Shown here: positions 26,001-33,949 of the stretch, piece by piece | Layout of the letters: every line of letters starts with the position of its first letter | How positions within the stretch are numbered: the first letter of the stretch is position 1 | From: Valencia hispanica | Lineage: Eukaryota > Chordata > Actinopteri > Cyprinodontiformes > Valenciidae | Assembly: GCA_963556495.2 (NCBI GenBank) | Contig: OY747712.1 | Location: forward strand, 7,250,081 to 7,314,080 | Reading direction: 5' to 3' | DNA: 64,000 bases | Notes under the pieces: generated by a model | Database searches by the model: none | What the model was told of the DNA's origin: nothing | The model's input: only the letters and a program-made list of their open reading frames with translations | Position numbers and translations under genes: made by a program

Positions 26001-28972
26001 TACAAATATGTATTTGATTTTTTTTTTTTTTTTTTTTTCATTATTGAACACAGAACCTTTTTTCCTGAATTCCTTCCTTTCAATTCCTCAAATTCATTTG
26101 ATTTTATTATGTTCTGTAACTTAAAAAAGTTGAAAAAGCAGGGCTGGGCGATTTGACCTTAAATCTATATTCCGATACAATCTAAAGCACGTACATAGCC
26201 AGATTAGAAAACAATATAATGCATTGAAAACAGTCAGTGTTCATGTTTAAATAATACTTTGCCCATATTTGAGAATAAAATATGCTTAAATCACTTGAAG
26301 TTGCTTTGATGTTTCGACAGCCTAGTCTCCCAGCTGTACTTGAATGCAGCATGGGCAGTTGTTGGGAAAATCCCTTCTCGTCAATGGGGATTCCTCCGAC
26401 TCACGTTTTATACAAAATAAGGAGTTTGGCACAACCAGAAGACCTGTAGGTTGTTGACGTGTAATCAAATGCTACAGTCTTATCAAATATATAATTAATT
26501 GCCTGTTAAAGATGACTGATGTTTTTATTGTCGTAGAATAACGAGTAGAACGAGTTGAATGTCGTACCAAACTGTACTGATAAACTGCGGGTGATTAGGA
26601 CAGGAGCAGAACAGTAGATTTATTTACTTTCTGGCATTTCCCAAAGATCAGGGATCTTCTGGTTGTTTCTGCCCTTGCAGTGTACAGATTGTGTAAAATA
26701 CACTTAAATAGCGGCTGAGCACTAATAAGACAGCCTCTTGACAAAAAAAAAAAAAAAGGTATGCATAAGACGCCACCACACGATAATTACGCCACCGCAT
26801 GTCGTTTTACTTGACCGCGCGTAAAACACGGCGTTAAAACAACGCGCTAATATATGCCTGATTTCTGCTACCAAATGGCCTTCTATATACACCAATCCCT
26901 CACACTAAGAAACCGATTTTTATGTCCAAATGGCTACCACCGGTGTTTCACGAGAAGAGGGAAGGAGGCGTTGGTCATGTGACAGGGATGATGGTGGTTT
27001 ACTAAAGCAGACACACAATGTCAGCGGTGTGGTTGTTATTTTTGTTTTTTATGGTGTGGAAAATATATATATTCAGTAAATATCGGCCCAAATTTTCACA
27101 TCGGTGCATCCCTAACGGACTTGCTTTTTATACTGAAATCTACACTCATATTCAATAAATAATATTAAAAAGTTCCTCCATCGTTACGTGAAACGCGTTG
27201 TACGGACCTACTCCACACAGACTGATGTCTTCAAGCCTGTTGTTTCTGGTAATTATGCTGATTTTCTGCTTTCAGCCGATGAAAACACGATATTTACGAT
27301 GACGAAAATTACATCAGATAAATACTTTAATGCAGAAATGTATTTAACAGCTGCTGAAAGGTTTTAACCTGACAAACAAGCCTGATGGGAACAGATTTTC
27401 TAATTTATTAAATACAACTTTTGTTGTTTTTTAACAAACAAACAAATAATCTGCGTTAAATACAAGCATCAACCAAAGAGTCATTAACCTTTTTCTTTCA
27501 CTTTTTAGCCAACATGTAATGAGATGTGATCCTAACTAATTCCAAACGCTACATTTAATCCAAGTCATACTCCTTATTTTACTCTAGTGCACTCAAAGCT
27601 CAGGATGTAGAGAGGAAAACAAAACAAAAAACAGACAACGGGTCAGAATTGGACGTCTGTGTTAAATCCCTGCTTTACAATTCAAAACAATCATCTCCAA
27701 AAATAAAAATCAGTCAGTCAGGCAGCAGCTCACATTACAGAGGCTGTTAACAGCGGCATGAATCACTTCGACGAGTTAAAGAGCGTTTCTAGCAGAAAGA
27801 GAGACACTCGTTAGCTGCATCCGAGAACAAAGCGAAGGAGTGACCGATGGCTGCAGCAGCGTCTTGTTGGATCAAGGTGACGGACTATCTGCTAGTTCTG
27901 AAGAAACCTTTTCTAGGGGATGTTTCTACAATAACCACAACAAAAGGCTGACGCTGCTTCTCCGTCACCGTGATGAAATAAAACAGGCAGGAACCAGAGG
28001 GTACCAGACAAAAACGATATTTAGATCATGCCACACGATCCACGTTTTAGCAGAATTTCTTAATGCGACGCAAAAAAAAAAAGTCCAACCTGAACTCGTT
28101 AAAAATGTCATTATGATCTCAAATTATATCCACTGTGGGTTTAACGGCGCGTTTTAAGTTATATTTTAAAGCCTAAATAGATTTTTAAGTCACATCTACT
28201 ATTATATTGATCATGATGTACTATTTAAACAACTGGAGAGCTGGGTCGGACTCTCTGGTACAGTACTTGGCTGGTTTGAGTCCTACCTTAAGAACAGGAA
28301 CTTCTTTGGTTCAATAGGAAACTTTTCATTGGAACAGACAGAAATCACATGAGGGGTGCCCCAGGGCTCCATCTTAGGGCCCCTCTTATTTAATATCTAC
28401 ATGCTCCCACTAGGCAAGATAATAACAACCAATAATATTAGCTACCATAACTATGCAGATGATACTCAGCTCTACATCACGATGTCACCAGGTGACTTTG
28501 AACCCATCCAAACTCTAAGTAAATGCATCGAGCAAATATATGGATGGATGTGCCATAACTTTCTCCAGCTGAACAGAAACAAAACAGAAGTAATTACTTT
28601 TGGACCTAAAGAGGAACGATGAACAGTCAGCACACAGCTTCAGTTAATACAGCTAGAAGCTACTGATCAGGCCTGAAATCTAGGTGTAGTAATGGACTCA
28701 GACCTGAACCTCCAGGGTCACATGAAGGCAATAACAAGGTCAGCGTTCTCAACAACACAACGTGGAGAGAAAAAACAAAAACAAACAAAAGTCACATATT
28801 GGCTCATTAGATGAAAGCAACTGTTTGCATTTGTTTCGTTTGCTGCAAACATTTAAAACCGTCTGTAGGAGAAGAAGGCAATGAAACTCACCAAATTAGA
28901 GTTTTCCTTTGCCTCTTGTACTTGCTGCACCTGTGGTTCAGCTACAACTTTCGTGTCCTGGTCAGAAGTCAT
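300..28972 (-). CDS. larp4b: La-related protein 4B, spliced CDS, 16 coding exons
   Basis: Coding exons in transcript order: 28972-28892, 18458-18233, 13411-13238, 11793-11715, 8773-8637, 7800-7697, 7619-7509, 6220-6167, 5694-5464, 5315-5209, 3748-3485, 3233-3209, 3104-2934, 1631-1447, 1353-1242, 632-300. They total 2394 nt, 797 residues plus TAA, with consistent phases throughout; human LARP4B is 738 residues. Seen in order: start MTSDQD; a PAM2-like LNPNAKAW (about 33-40); a La motif (about 172-236, [20 protein letters not shown]); an RRM (about 250-325, CIVILRE and [16 protein letters not shown]); a poly-Q tract (351-360); a Ser/Pro-rich tail with [18 protein letters not shown] and [13 protein letters not shown], ending PPKSPQ. 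The family binds AU-rich mRNA and PABPC1 in the cytoplasm and promotes translation and stability. PAM2-like and La sequence plus the tail fit LARP4B better than LARP4. One short N-terminal exon may be missed between 28892 and 18458. Confidence 0.93.
640..1230. repeat. GGAA/AAGG-rich purine tract in last larp4b intron
   Basis: The plus strand is almost purely A/G from about 745 to 1215, built from imperfect GGAA units. In the larp4b transcript this is a long C/T tract filling the 609-nt last intron. Confidence 0.85.
1242..1353 (-). CDS. larp4b: larp4b penultimate coding exon
   Basis: Codes [20 protein letters not shown] then [11 protein letters not shown], the latter identical to human [10 protein letters not shown]. 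Acceptor ctgtttttcag; donor ACG/gtctgt is off-consensus beyond GT. 112 nt. Confidence 0.88.
1447..1631 (-). CDS. larp4b: larp4b low-complexity Ser/Pro exon
   Basis: Acceptor gtgttacag, donor CACT/gtaaga. Codes [19 protein letters not shown] and a P/S/T/A-rich run to PTPSAS. Identity is weak, but both splice sites are good and the phases (0 in, 2 out) link the neighbours perfectly. Confidence 0.8.
1945..2875. repeat. 36-bp GC-rich minisatellite in larp4b intron
   Basis: About 25 tandem units of 36 bp, each made of three 12-bp sub-units related to GGGACCAATGTG. Some units are 24 bp (about 2645-2690). The unit length is a multiple of three and largely stop-free, so long open frames occur on both strands. 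They are not genes: the array sits inside an intron between two solid larp4b exons. Confidence 0.93.
2934..3104 (-). CDS. larp4b: larp4b exon with [13 protein letters not shown] motif
   Basis: Codes [20 protein letters not shown] and [19 protein letters not shown], ending NKER. The block is among the best conserved parts of the LARP4B tail. Acceptor gccgtgcag, donor CGG/gtaaat, 57 codons, phase 0 both sides. Confidence 0.93.
3209..3233 (-). CDS. larp4b: larp4b 25-nt microexon
   Basis: A 25-nt segment is bounded by a tttttgcttttag acceptor and a perfect ACA/gtaagt donor. It restores frame between neighbours and codes KKRDEKYT, aligning to human RKKREEKFT just after GRGR. It is too short to see without the flanking exons, but both phases fit exactly. 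Confidence 0.85.
3485..3748 (-). CDS. larp4b: larp4b Ser/Arg/Pro-rich exon
   Basis: Codes [40 protein letters not shown] and ends LGVGRGR. It matches the conserved human region up to GLGRGR. 264 nt; acceptor cccctctcag, donor GGAAG/gtaaat (phase 2). Confidence 0.9.
3822..5158. mobile_element. hAT-type element with 8-bp TSD, containing a second element
   Basis: The ends taggggtgtca and its inverted partner tgacagcacta are flanked by ctaaaaac at 3814-3821 and 5159-5166, a perfect 8-bp duplication as hAT elements make. No transposase was recognised. A nested TIR element lies at about 4701-5103. The intron between larp4b exons 5315-5209 and 3748-3485 is almost entirely this insertion. Confidence 0.8.
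4701..5103. mobile_element. Nested non-autonomous TIR element
   Basis: The left end taaagcaacactatgtaag is mirrored by tagtgttgcttta at the right. It is about 400 bp, has no convincing ORF, and interrupts the AT-rich body of the hAT at 3822-5158. The superfamily is not determined. Confidence 0.65.
5209..5315 (-). CDS. larp4b: larp4b exon (VTPF...FINGF)
   Basis: Codes [20 protein letters not shown] then [15 protein letters not shown], matching the human segment after the RRM. Acceptor ttttcccag, donor ACAG/gttggt, 107 nt, leaves phase 2. Confidence 0.9.
5464..5694 (-). CDS. larp4b: larp4b exon with poly-Q tract
   Basis: Codes [20 protein letters not shown], then ten Gln, then [18 protein letters not shown]. 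The Gln run is nine CAG plus one CAA at 5581-5610; human has two Gln at this place. 77 codons, phase 0 both sides; acceptor tctccctcag, donor CTG/gtacgc. Confidence 0.93.
5581..5610 (-). repeat. Coding CAG repeat (poly-Q) in larp4b
   Basis: Nine CAG and one CAA codon on the minus strand, in frame within the 5694-5464 exon. Confidence 0.95.
6167..6220 (-). CDS. larp4b: larp4b short RRM exon (18 codons)
   Basis: Codes [18 protein letters not shown], the last RRM helix and strand. Phase 0 both sides. Its polypyrimidine tract is a TC dinucleotide repeat (plus-strand AG repeat from 6225); donor AAG/gtagcc. Confidence 0.93.
6225..6244. repeat. AG/CT dinucleotide repeat at a larp4b splice acceptor
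   Basis: The plus-strand AG run reads as CT repeats in the larp4b transcript, directly before the gaag acceptor of exon 6220-6167. Confidence 0.9.
6393..6792. mobile_element. 400-bp hAT MITE with perfect 8-bp TSD
   Basis: The ends are tagggatgcaccgatat and atatatcgtgcatccct(a). Flanks aaaattac at 6385-6392 and 6793-6800 are identical. The internal sequence repeats CCGATA motifs and has no coding capacity. It is a non-autonomous hAT. Confidence 0.9.
6855..7140. repeat. Imperfect 26-28-bp minisatellite
   Basis: Tandem copies of a unit like gatgacatcataactggatg, cleanest at 6865-6950 and decaying towards 7140. Intronic in larp4b. Confidence 0.85.
7509..7619 (-). CDS. larp4b: larp4b RRM exon
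   Basis: Codes [19 protein letters not shown] and [18 protein letters not shown], the central RRM. Exactly 37 codons, phase 0 on both sides. Acceptor ttttttag; donor CAG/gtaaca. Confidence 0.94.
7697..7800 (-). CDS. larp4b: larp4b exon, La motif to RRM
   Basis: Codes [19 protein letters not shown] then [15 protein letters not shown], the end of the La motif and first RRM strand. Acceptor cgtccggcag; donor GAG/gtcagc. 104 nt. Confidence 0.93.
8024..8066. repeat. ATCT tetranucleotide microsatellite
   Basis: About ten uninterrupted ATCT units in a larp4b intron. Confidence 0.95.
8245..8322 (+). mobile_element. LINE 3' end fragment
   Basis: The sequence resembles the 3' tail of a fish non-LTR element, ending ataaataaactgaactgaat. 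It is short, and no coding part is recognisable next to it. Confidence 0.4.
8637..8773 (-). CDS. larp4b: larp4b exon, core of La motif
   Basis: Codes [20 protein letters not shown], then [19 protein letters not shown] and IVDILR. This is the winged-helix La motif core. Donor CGAT/gtgagt (phase 1), acceptor ttcgtcag. 137 nt. Confidence 0.93.
9170..9790 (-). mobile_element. Degraded, internally deleted Rex1-like LINE
   Basis: On the minus strand, 9565-9281 keeps [15 protein letters not shown] and [20 protein letters not shown], related to the endonuclease domain of the copy at 22558-23600. Just downstream, 9260-9170 matches the 3' end seen at 14440-14660. The reverse transcriptase in between is missing. 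A 23-base G run (9469-9491) lies inside. Confidence 0.65.
9791..11714. other. larp4b intron, no recognised element
   Basis: AT-rich intronic sequence between the LINE remnant and exon 11793-11715. I see no splice-bounded coding segment and no clear TIR or tandem array beyond short A runs and an AAC run near 10545-10560. Confidence 0.5.
11715..11793 (-). CDS. larp4b: larp4b exon, start of La motif
   Basis: Acceptor cttgtcaacag, donor CCCG/gtgagt. Codes [11 protein letters not shown] then [15 protein letters not shown]; the last stretch is the first helix of the La motif and matches human almost exactly. 79 nt. Confidence 0.9.
12053..12918. mobile_element. hAT-like element with nested insertion
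   Basis: The left end tagagatgtatcgcgatacg and the right end cgtatcgatattttcctaca followed by tccct are diverged inverted ends. A second element lies inside at about 12214-12782. No matching 8-bp flanks were found, so the ends are approximate. Confidence 0.55.
12214..12782. mobile_element. Nested TIR element (cccgtccacacgg ends)
   Basis: The left end begins agggcccgtccacacggaga; the right end carries its inverted match cgtgtggacgtggtct. The body has no recognised transposase. It sits inside the 12053-12918 element. Confidence 0.55.
13238..13411 (-). CDS. larp4b: larp4b acidic/proline-rich linker exon
   Basis: Acceptor ttaccacag, then [14 protein letters not shown] and a P/A-rich linker ending GPPGHTG. 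Donor ACAG/gtgggg. 174 nt, enters after codon base 1 and leaves phase 1. It corresponds in position to the poorly conserved linker before the La motif. Confidence 0.75.
13930..14406. repeat. 21/26-bp minisatellite
   Basis: Tandem units based on ttttcccagtttaggtca. Early units carry cacgtttgtcc variants, then clean 21-bp units, then 26-bp units with an extra ggtca to 14404. Decayed units reappear at 14656-14790 after a LINE insertion. Intronic in larp4b. Confidence 0.93.
14407..14655 (-). mobile_element. Rex1-like LINE 3' end inserted in the minisatellite
   Basis: The minus strand reads [20 protein letters not shown] at 14633-14574 and ends in a short 3' tail at 14407, with minisatellite units on both sides. 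The same 3' end occurs at 9.2, 35.9, 36.2 and 42.0 kb. Confidence 0.7.
14895..16280 (+). mobile_element. Degraded L2-clade LINE copy
   Basis: The reading is broken but clearly parallels the 36.4-38.9 kb copy: [23 protein letters not shown] start, [20 protein letters not shown], an [18 protein letters not shown] stretch in broken frame, [19 protein letters not shown] and the same GC-rich 3' UTR. There is an internal deletion near 15011 and several frameshifts. Not functional. Confidence 0.85.
16281..17989. other. AT-rich larp4b intron, little recognised
   Basis: Mostly AT-rich unique-looking sequence. A short LINE tail (ctttattgatcccagaggga) lies near 16561-16580 and an AAT run near 17635-17650. 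No coding segment seen. Confidence 0.5.
17990..18155 (+). mobile_element. L2 3' end fragment
   Basis: Ends tatacaaataaaattgcctt, the same 3' terminus as the L2 copies ending at 49303 and 50326. Only the tail is present. Confidence 0.6.
18233..18458 (-). CDS. larp4b: larp4b exon with PAM2-like motif
   Basis: The acceptor tgccctcccag precedes GAA TCA GCC AAG, coding [28 protein letters not shown] is the variant PAM2 motif used by the LARP4 family to contact the PABPC1 MLLE domain. The 3' end is uncertain: the chosen donor (TGCC/gtggca) is weak but gives the phase 1 that the next exon needs. Confidence 0.75.
18900..19298. mobile_element. AT-rich TIR element
   Basis: gaggacagatcctgccaaaa at the left and its near-perfect inverse ending ggatctgtcctc at the right bound about 400 bp of AT-rich sequence. 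A related end (ttggcaggatcagtggcaaa) recurs at 20762-20781, after the hAT at 19449-20606. Confidence 0.6.
19449..20606. mobile_element. hAT element with perfect 8-bp TSD
   Basis: gaaataag flanks it at 19441-19448 and 20607-20614. The ends are tggggcagggcgacatggcc and catcgccgagccc(ta), diverged inverted repeats. No transposase recognised. It has landed in AT-rich repeat sequence related to the element at 18900-19298. Confidence 0.82.
20615..22030. other. larp4b intron, no firm gene content
   Basis: Holds a partial copy of the 18.9-19.4 kb repeat end (20615-20860), G/C homopolymers (G18 near 21571) and otherwise unassigned sequence. A missing larp4b N-terminal exon could lie here, but nothing convincing was found. 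Confidence 0.45.
22035..22120 (+). mobile_element. Tc1/mariner transposase remnant
   Basis: The frame reads [13 protein letters not shown], matching the GGGSIMLWGCF block of fish Tc1 transposases. Only this short block is recognisable and an A run follows. Confidence 0.55.
22430..22555. mobile_element. Partial hAT-like end
   Basis: tagggatgtaagaaaatat followed by GATA/CGATA-rich sequence resembles the ends at 12.9 and 29.25 kb. It is cut off by the LINE at 22558. Confidence 0.45.
22558..23600 (-). mobile_element. Rex1-like LINE fragment, endonuclease domain
   Basis: A 255-residue minus-strand frame (23325-22558) is an apurinic-type endonuclease: [51 protein letters not shown] and [10 protein letters not shown]. 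The catalytic-type SGDFN and SDHN blocks are present. It stops before the reverse transcriptase, so the copy is a fragment. Sequence upstream to about 23600 is related 5' LINE sequence. Confidence 0.82.
23601..24649. other. larp4b intron, unassigned
   Basis: No splice-bounded larp4b-like exon seen. A CAG run is at 24005-24024. The rest is not recognised. Confidence 0.45.
24650..25306. mobile_element. Long foldback (near-palindromic) element
   Basis: The left arm from cagggccggtccgtgtaac and the right arm ending gttacacggaccagggcc are inverted copies that stay alignable for about 200-250 bp each, including inner blocks near 24800-24840 and 25120-25170. No ORF of note. Confidence 0.8.
25826..27114. 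mobile_element. hAT-like element, probably interrupted
   Basis: The left end agggttgcaccaatatgaaa matches the MITE at 6393-6792; the right end is cacatcggtgcatcccta. The body is much longer than 400 bp and contains another end-like sequence, cagggctgggcgatttgacc, at 26140. No clear target duplication. Confidence 0.6.
27115..28179. other. larp4b intron, unassigned
   Basis: No larp4b-like exon or clear repeat identified. Confidence 0.4.
28180..28760 (+). mobile_element. L2-clade LINE reverse transcriptase fragment
   Basis: Broken frames read [40 protein letters not shown] and [20 protein letters not shown]. This is the catalytic RT segment, truncated at both ends and with in-frame stops. It lies within the larp4b intron, antisense to that gene. 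Confidence 0.85.
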
Positions 28973-29025
28973 GAGCCGTCTGCTTCTTGGCTCCTCAGGG
29001 AGAAGTCTCTGCGTCACCAAGTAAG
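28892..29025 (-). CDS. larp4b: larp4b start-codon exon
   Basis: ATG at 28972-28970 opens [14 protein letters not shown], close to the human LARP4B N terminus. The donor is TTG/gtgagt at 28892, phase 0. The acceptor is probably the ag at 29027-29026, which leaves about 53 nt of 5' UTR in this exon; 28892-28972 is coding (27 codons). Confidence 0.85.
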
Positions 29026-29249
29026 CTTCGGAGGGAGCAGACGGAGACAAAACAAAAACACGTTAAAAAACGTTCAAGCACTGCCGTTTCGGCTGTGACG
29101 TGTGAGGAAGATGAGGCGGGGGGTCAAAGGGCAGCAGCCCAAAAAAATAAAATACAATGTGAGTTTTAGCATAATATGTCTGATAAATGGGGGTAAATAC
29201 TGTGGAGCTGATCATTCAAAGAAAGAAAAAGAATACTGTCACAATTTGG

Positions 29250-29835
29250 GATGTGAGAAAATATCGATACGCCGATATATCGCGATATTTTAAGTCACAA
29301 TGTTGTATGGACATTCAAAAAAAGTATTATTTGTTTTATTTGTTAGAATTTGAATGGAACTATTAACGACAGTAATTTTTGTAGCAAAATTAAAAGTATA
29401 ACTGGTAGTTTGTTGCTGTTTTCAGCTTCTTTGTTCCAGTGGATCAACAAGATCTAGTAATAAAACTGGATGTGTTAAAAGTATGAAACAGGCTGGGTTG
29501 AGACAGTTTTTCTAGAGTCAAATTCAGTTTAAAAAATAAATAAATCACAATATATAGTCTTTATTCGTAGTATCACATCACCAGATTAAATTCAATTCAG
29601 TTTATTTATATAGCGCCAATTCACAACAGATGTCATCTCAAGGTACTTAACAAGAAGTTATTTCAATACATTTATACAAACATTCCAATCAGTTAAAAAG
29701 TTTCCTATTTAAGGAATCCCAGCAGATTGCGTCAGTCATTGGCGTGAGGTTGGGCCCCGTTGATGCAGACTTTCCAACCACAGCAATCCTTCAGCAATCA
29801 GCAAGGAGATTAAACGTTTTCACCAGAATTTAAGG
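29250..29835. mobile_element. Partial hAT-like end plus LINE tail
   Basis: gggatgtgagaaaatatcg starts a CGATA-rich stretch like that at 22.43 kb. From 29590, cagtttatttatatagcgcc is a common inverted 3' tail of a fish LINE. Both are incomplete. Confidence 0.5.
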
Positions 29836-30284
29836 TAACGAAAAAAAAGAAAAAATTAAGACTCTGGAACCTCAGCATGTAAATGAAAAAAAAAGGGGTT
29901 ATTAATGTTAGAAAATTTGTCTTATTAGAATCAGACTTTCATTTTAATCCTTCGCAATTATGTATGTGAATTTTTTTTTTTTTACTTTAAATTTACCTGC
30001 AGAAATTCACTTGCAAAACGTGGCAACGTTCTGGTGATCCGACGCAATCGGAACCAGATTGAGTCGAGCGGCTCGTAGCCGATCCGATTACGCTCCTTCG
30101 ATCACGTGACCGCGGCGCGCTGGGCCGATGGTTAGCGTCTCAAAACAGTAATGGCGGCTGCACTGGTCGTCATCATTTCAATGGAGCGATCAAAGTTATT
30201 TTCTGGTCCGCTTTGTCTTACGTCCTGAATCACACATATGATTTACCTCAATTTAAATCACAACTAATGATGATGCGTTTCGAC

Positions 30285-31536
30285 TAGGGATGGGCATAAT
30301 TAATCGACGATCGATTAATTGATCATTAAGAATTTCATCGATGACATTTTTTAACCGATCAATTAATGCACGTTCTGTTGTGTAGTGCGAGTTTTGAAGG
30401 AATGTAATTAATTTTGCTATGTGGCAGTAATTAAACACTTTACCACACGAGGGCGATGACTGAAAATAAAACCCACAGGCCGACTCAGTTTCTTGCCAGT
30501 TTCTGTGTATTTCAAAAGCAGCATTGTCATGAAGAGGTTGCAGCAAAGTGTGGCGTGGGACCACTTGGACTAAAAAAACAAACAAAAAAGTCTCGGTTCA
30601 CTGCGAAGCTGTGTATAAGTACTTGAACGCACTTCCAACCCTGGTTAGAAGCGGAGCATCCTGCTCTTGGTCTCAAGCATCAAGTCGGCGTTAGCACGGA
30701 GGAGCCGAGATGCACAACGAGCAGAGAAACTTACTCACCGATTATTTTCTGAGGGAGGCTCCGCCGCCCCTGGATTGCCCCCTTACAGACGGGTGGAAAA
30801 TGAATTAAACAAGATTCCAGAGGCTTGGCAAGTTAGCATGGAGGTATGTGTATCACAGCGACGTCTGTCCCTCACAGCAGGTGATCTCGGCGCTGCAGGT
30901 CCGACGCGACAGCAGCCTGATGACCGTCAGTCTGGTCACCAGGCTGCTGTCGCTTCTGACCCCAGCGCATGTTAACATGCTCATCTTTCTCAACAAAAAT
31001 CAGTAGACTGGTGCTAAAGTTATATATAAGTTATGGTTTCTTTTGTTTTTGTCTTTTTTACTCTGTTAATGAGCCTAATTCATTGTCAGGTACGCTGATC
31101 TCTCTCATCCTCTTTCTCGACTCTTTTTGCCAAATATAACACAAAACTATCAGACCTATTAGTATTTTTTTTTTTTTATTAAGTTATTGTTTAACATTAC
31201 TTTTTTTTTTTTTTACTTTTTTGGAGAAGAAAAGAAATATGAGCGTCAGTTGTGTTAATGAGTAGCTACTGTCTTTTAGCTGTCGGCTCCGCTGCTTATA
31301 GCGCATATTTTCTTTGTGCAATTACCGTGAATTAATTCCATTTTACTGCCACAAGAGGTGTCCCACTTGTAATGAAGATCTCAATGAGAAAACACGCTAT
31401 TTTTCTATTCTCACCACATCTTAATATAGCCTATTAACAATTAATTTTAATATATAAATATCAATGATTAATTGAAAATCGATCGTTAATTCTCCCGATG
31501 ATCGATGAAGACAGTTTAATCGAATGCCCATCCCTA
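30285..31536. mobile_element. hAT element with perfect 8-bp TSD and transposase remnant
   Basis: gtttcgac flanks it at 30277-30284 and 31537-31544. The ends are tagggatgggcataattaat and attaatcgaatgcccatccc-type inverted repeats. Near 30800-31005 a broken plus-strand frame gives NKIPEAW and then LTPAHVNMLIFLNKN before a stop, which resembles the C terminus of hAT transposases. 1252 bp, so internally deleted. Confidence 0.85.
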
Positions 31537-31599
31537 GTTTCGACTGTGTTTGTCAAGTGATTTGGGATTTATTTAGTTGTAAAAATTCGCAATTAAAAT

Positions 31600-31950
31600 G
31601 CCTACAAATCAGAAGTCGCATATATGACGTCACGGAGCTAACGCTAGCTAGCACTTATAATCCTCACTGAGACGTTGTGGAGCTGCATGATGGCTCTCAC
31701 TCTACCGACTGTTTCTCCCCCAGCATAGCTGCCACTTTCCACATTTATGCTGGTTTTCTCCTCGTTTAACGCTCCTTCCTTCGTCCTGGATGAAGGAGGC
31801 GAAGCCGGCTAATCTCACCGCCATTTTCCTCCTCCTCCTTCTTCTTCTTCAGCCGTAGTCCGCTAAGAGTTTTTACACAAAAATCGTTGAATCTGTCAGC
31901 GTGTAGAGACATGCTGCAGCGACTCTGGAAGCTCCAAACACCTCAGCGAC
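31600..31950 (-). promoter_or_regulatory. Possible alternative larp4b first exon/promoter
   Basis: On the minus strand, an AAAATGGCG block ends at a good donor (GCG/gtgaga at 31819), with GAAGAAG purine repeats upstream and CpG-containing sequence around. It could be a second non-coding first exon, or simply repeat-derived sequence. Confidence 0.25.
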
Positions 31951-32479
31951 AGTCTGATTGTTCTGCAGAGAGATAGATTATATATATATGCAGCCATCTT
32001 TAGGAGGTCATCTGAAAAACTATATTCATCAAAACGGCGACATTTGATCCGGCTGCTTTCACAGCAAAGCAGCTCGGCCTGTAAATCTGGAGAACTGCTT
32101 TTCTTTCTTCTTCTTCTTCAAAGTTTTGACCGCGCGCACACACGCACAGCAACGCTGCAACTGTGAGAAAATGTGTTTGTGGGTTAAACACACTTTCTTT
32201 TTACTTCTCTAAACTTAATTAGATGTAAGTATTGTGACTATCTGCGCATGCACGATTTGATTTTCCTACATTTTACTTGTTCTAGGTGAAGCAACACTAC
32301 GACACTTGTCTCTGTCGACTCTACAAGACCAAATATCATCAACTATCATCTAACATATTGTTGCTCATTTCTACCGCTACAGTTTTGATGACTTTGTACG
32401 AAGGCAGGGATCAAACCATGTGCTTTTTGATACAATTGTCTATAAAATTTCTTTAGAAAGTGTACTGAATCTAATAAAA

Positions 32480-32680
32480 ATGCTGTTTTTTTTAACTAAT
32501 TGCTTTAAACAAAAAAATTTCAACAAATAATTTAAACAATTTTTAAAAACCAATAATTTAAACTAACTTTTTAACTAATAATTGAAATTATTTTTTTTAC
32601 TAATAATTTAAACCAATTTTTTTAAACTAATAATTTAAGCAATTTTTTCAACAAAAAATTTAAATAATTTTTTTTTTTCT
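32480..32680. repeat. AT-rich tandem-like repeat
   Basis: Irregular repeats of about 25-35 bp around taataatttaaac, almost free of G/C. Confidence 0.7.
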
Positions 32681-33949
32681 GACTGAAGATTTGTAACAAC
32701 AAAAAGACAACTACAAAAAACCAAAACGCTTTTTTGACATACCGTCAAAAAAAACAACATGTAGAGTAATTAGGAGTTTTCTACGGCTGTATGGAGTAAA
32801 CCAGCTTGCTGCTGCACACTGCTGGTCAGCTAGCTGAAAAGAGGCATTTACTACATCCCCTCGCTTAAAAGAAAGCTCAAGACCACTGTTTGGTTAAAAA
32901 CTCCATACGGTCATTCATATTCTGTGCAACACGTACTATCAAAACAGAAAACTATTGTTAACATTTTTATCAACAACATATAATGATGAGCATGATAGAT
33001 TTCAACAGAATTAGAAATACTTGCTGCTTTTCTGTTTAAAAACAAGAGCAATACGGTGTTATACATTTTGTTTCACATTTTGCCGTAAATATCATAATAC
33101 TCTGAAGTTTCTATCAAAGTTAACATAAAAAGAGAATCTTATTCTTGCCCAATAGCCTACTGATACAATCGAAGAGCATAATAGTGTATTATTTTGTATT
33201 ATGTGGTTGTTAAAACTATTCTTCTAATGTTGTTTCCATTGTAGCAAATACAAACAAAGAAATATTCTTGAACGCGCCACAAAACGGTCACAGACTGACG
33301 CCTTGATCCCGCTTGTAAAAGATTGAAGATCTATGTTTTTAGAGCCATGTTTGGCATTTTAATCGGAACCAGTTCAACTTGAATTTCATTTTTCTAGAAA
33401 AAAAAAAAAAAGTGGTTGCATTTCTCTTCTCCAGATTTCTTAAACGGGCATCCATTCAGTCGGCGAGATAATTGAAAGAAATACAGATGGGTAACAATGT
33501 TCAAATCAAAGATAAATAATATTATTTAAAAATAGATCCCCACTGCACTTAAGCAATATATAGTATATAATATTAGGAAGAAGGAAAAACATTTTGTATA
33601 TACTCAATTTTTATTTTTCCATACTGAAAGACCTGGTTTTCAACATTGCTTTGAAACTAATTTATTCTACAAAAATAAAAACCCAACTAGATTTTTATTT
33701 ATTTAGAAATGACAGCTACATTCCTCATCCATTTAATTGGGTGATTTACTATGTTATATTTGCCTTAAACGCGTTTTTAAAGTAATTTAGTTGGAAGTTT
33801 CTTGAAGGTCTATTCCCTCTTCATATGGTTAGGCGACAACTGGTATCATAAAACTTGGTAATAACAAATAGCTGAAAGGGGGGAGACAAAAACAGTATAA
33901 AAGCATCCACCATCAGGGTAAACGTAGCTATAAATAAACAGCCATGTTG
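32681..33949. other. larp4b first intron, unassigned
   Basis: AT-rich, no recognised exon, element or array. Confidence 0.4.
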
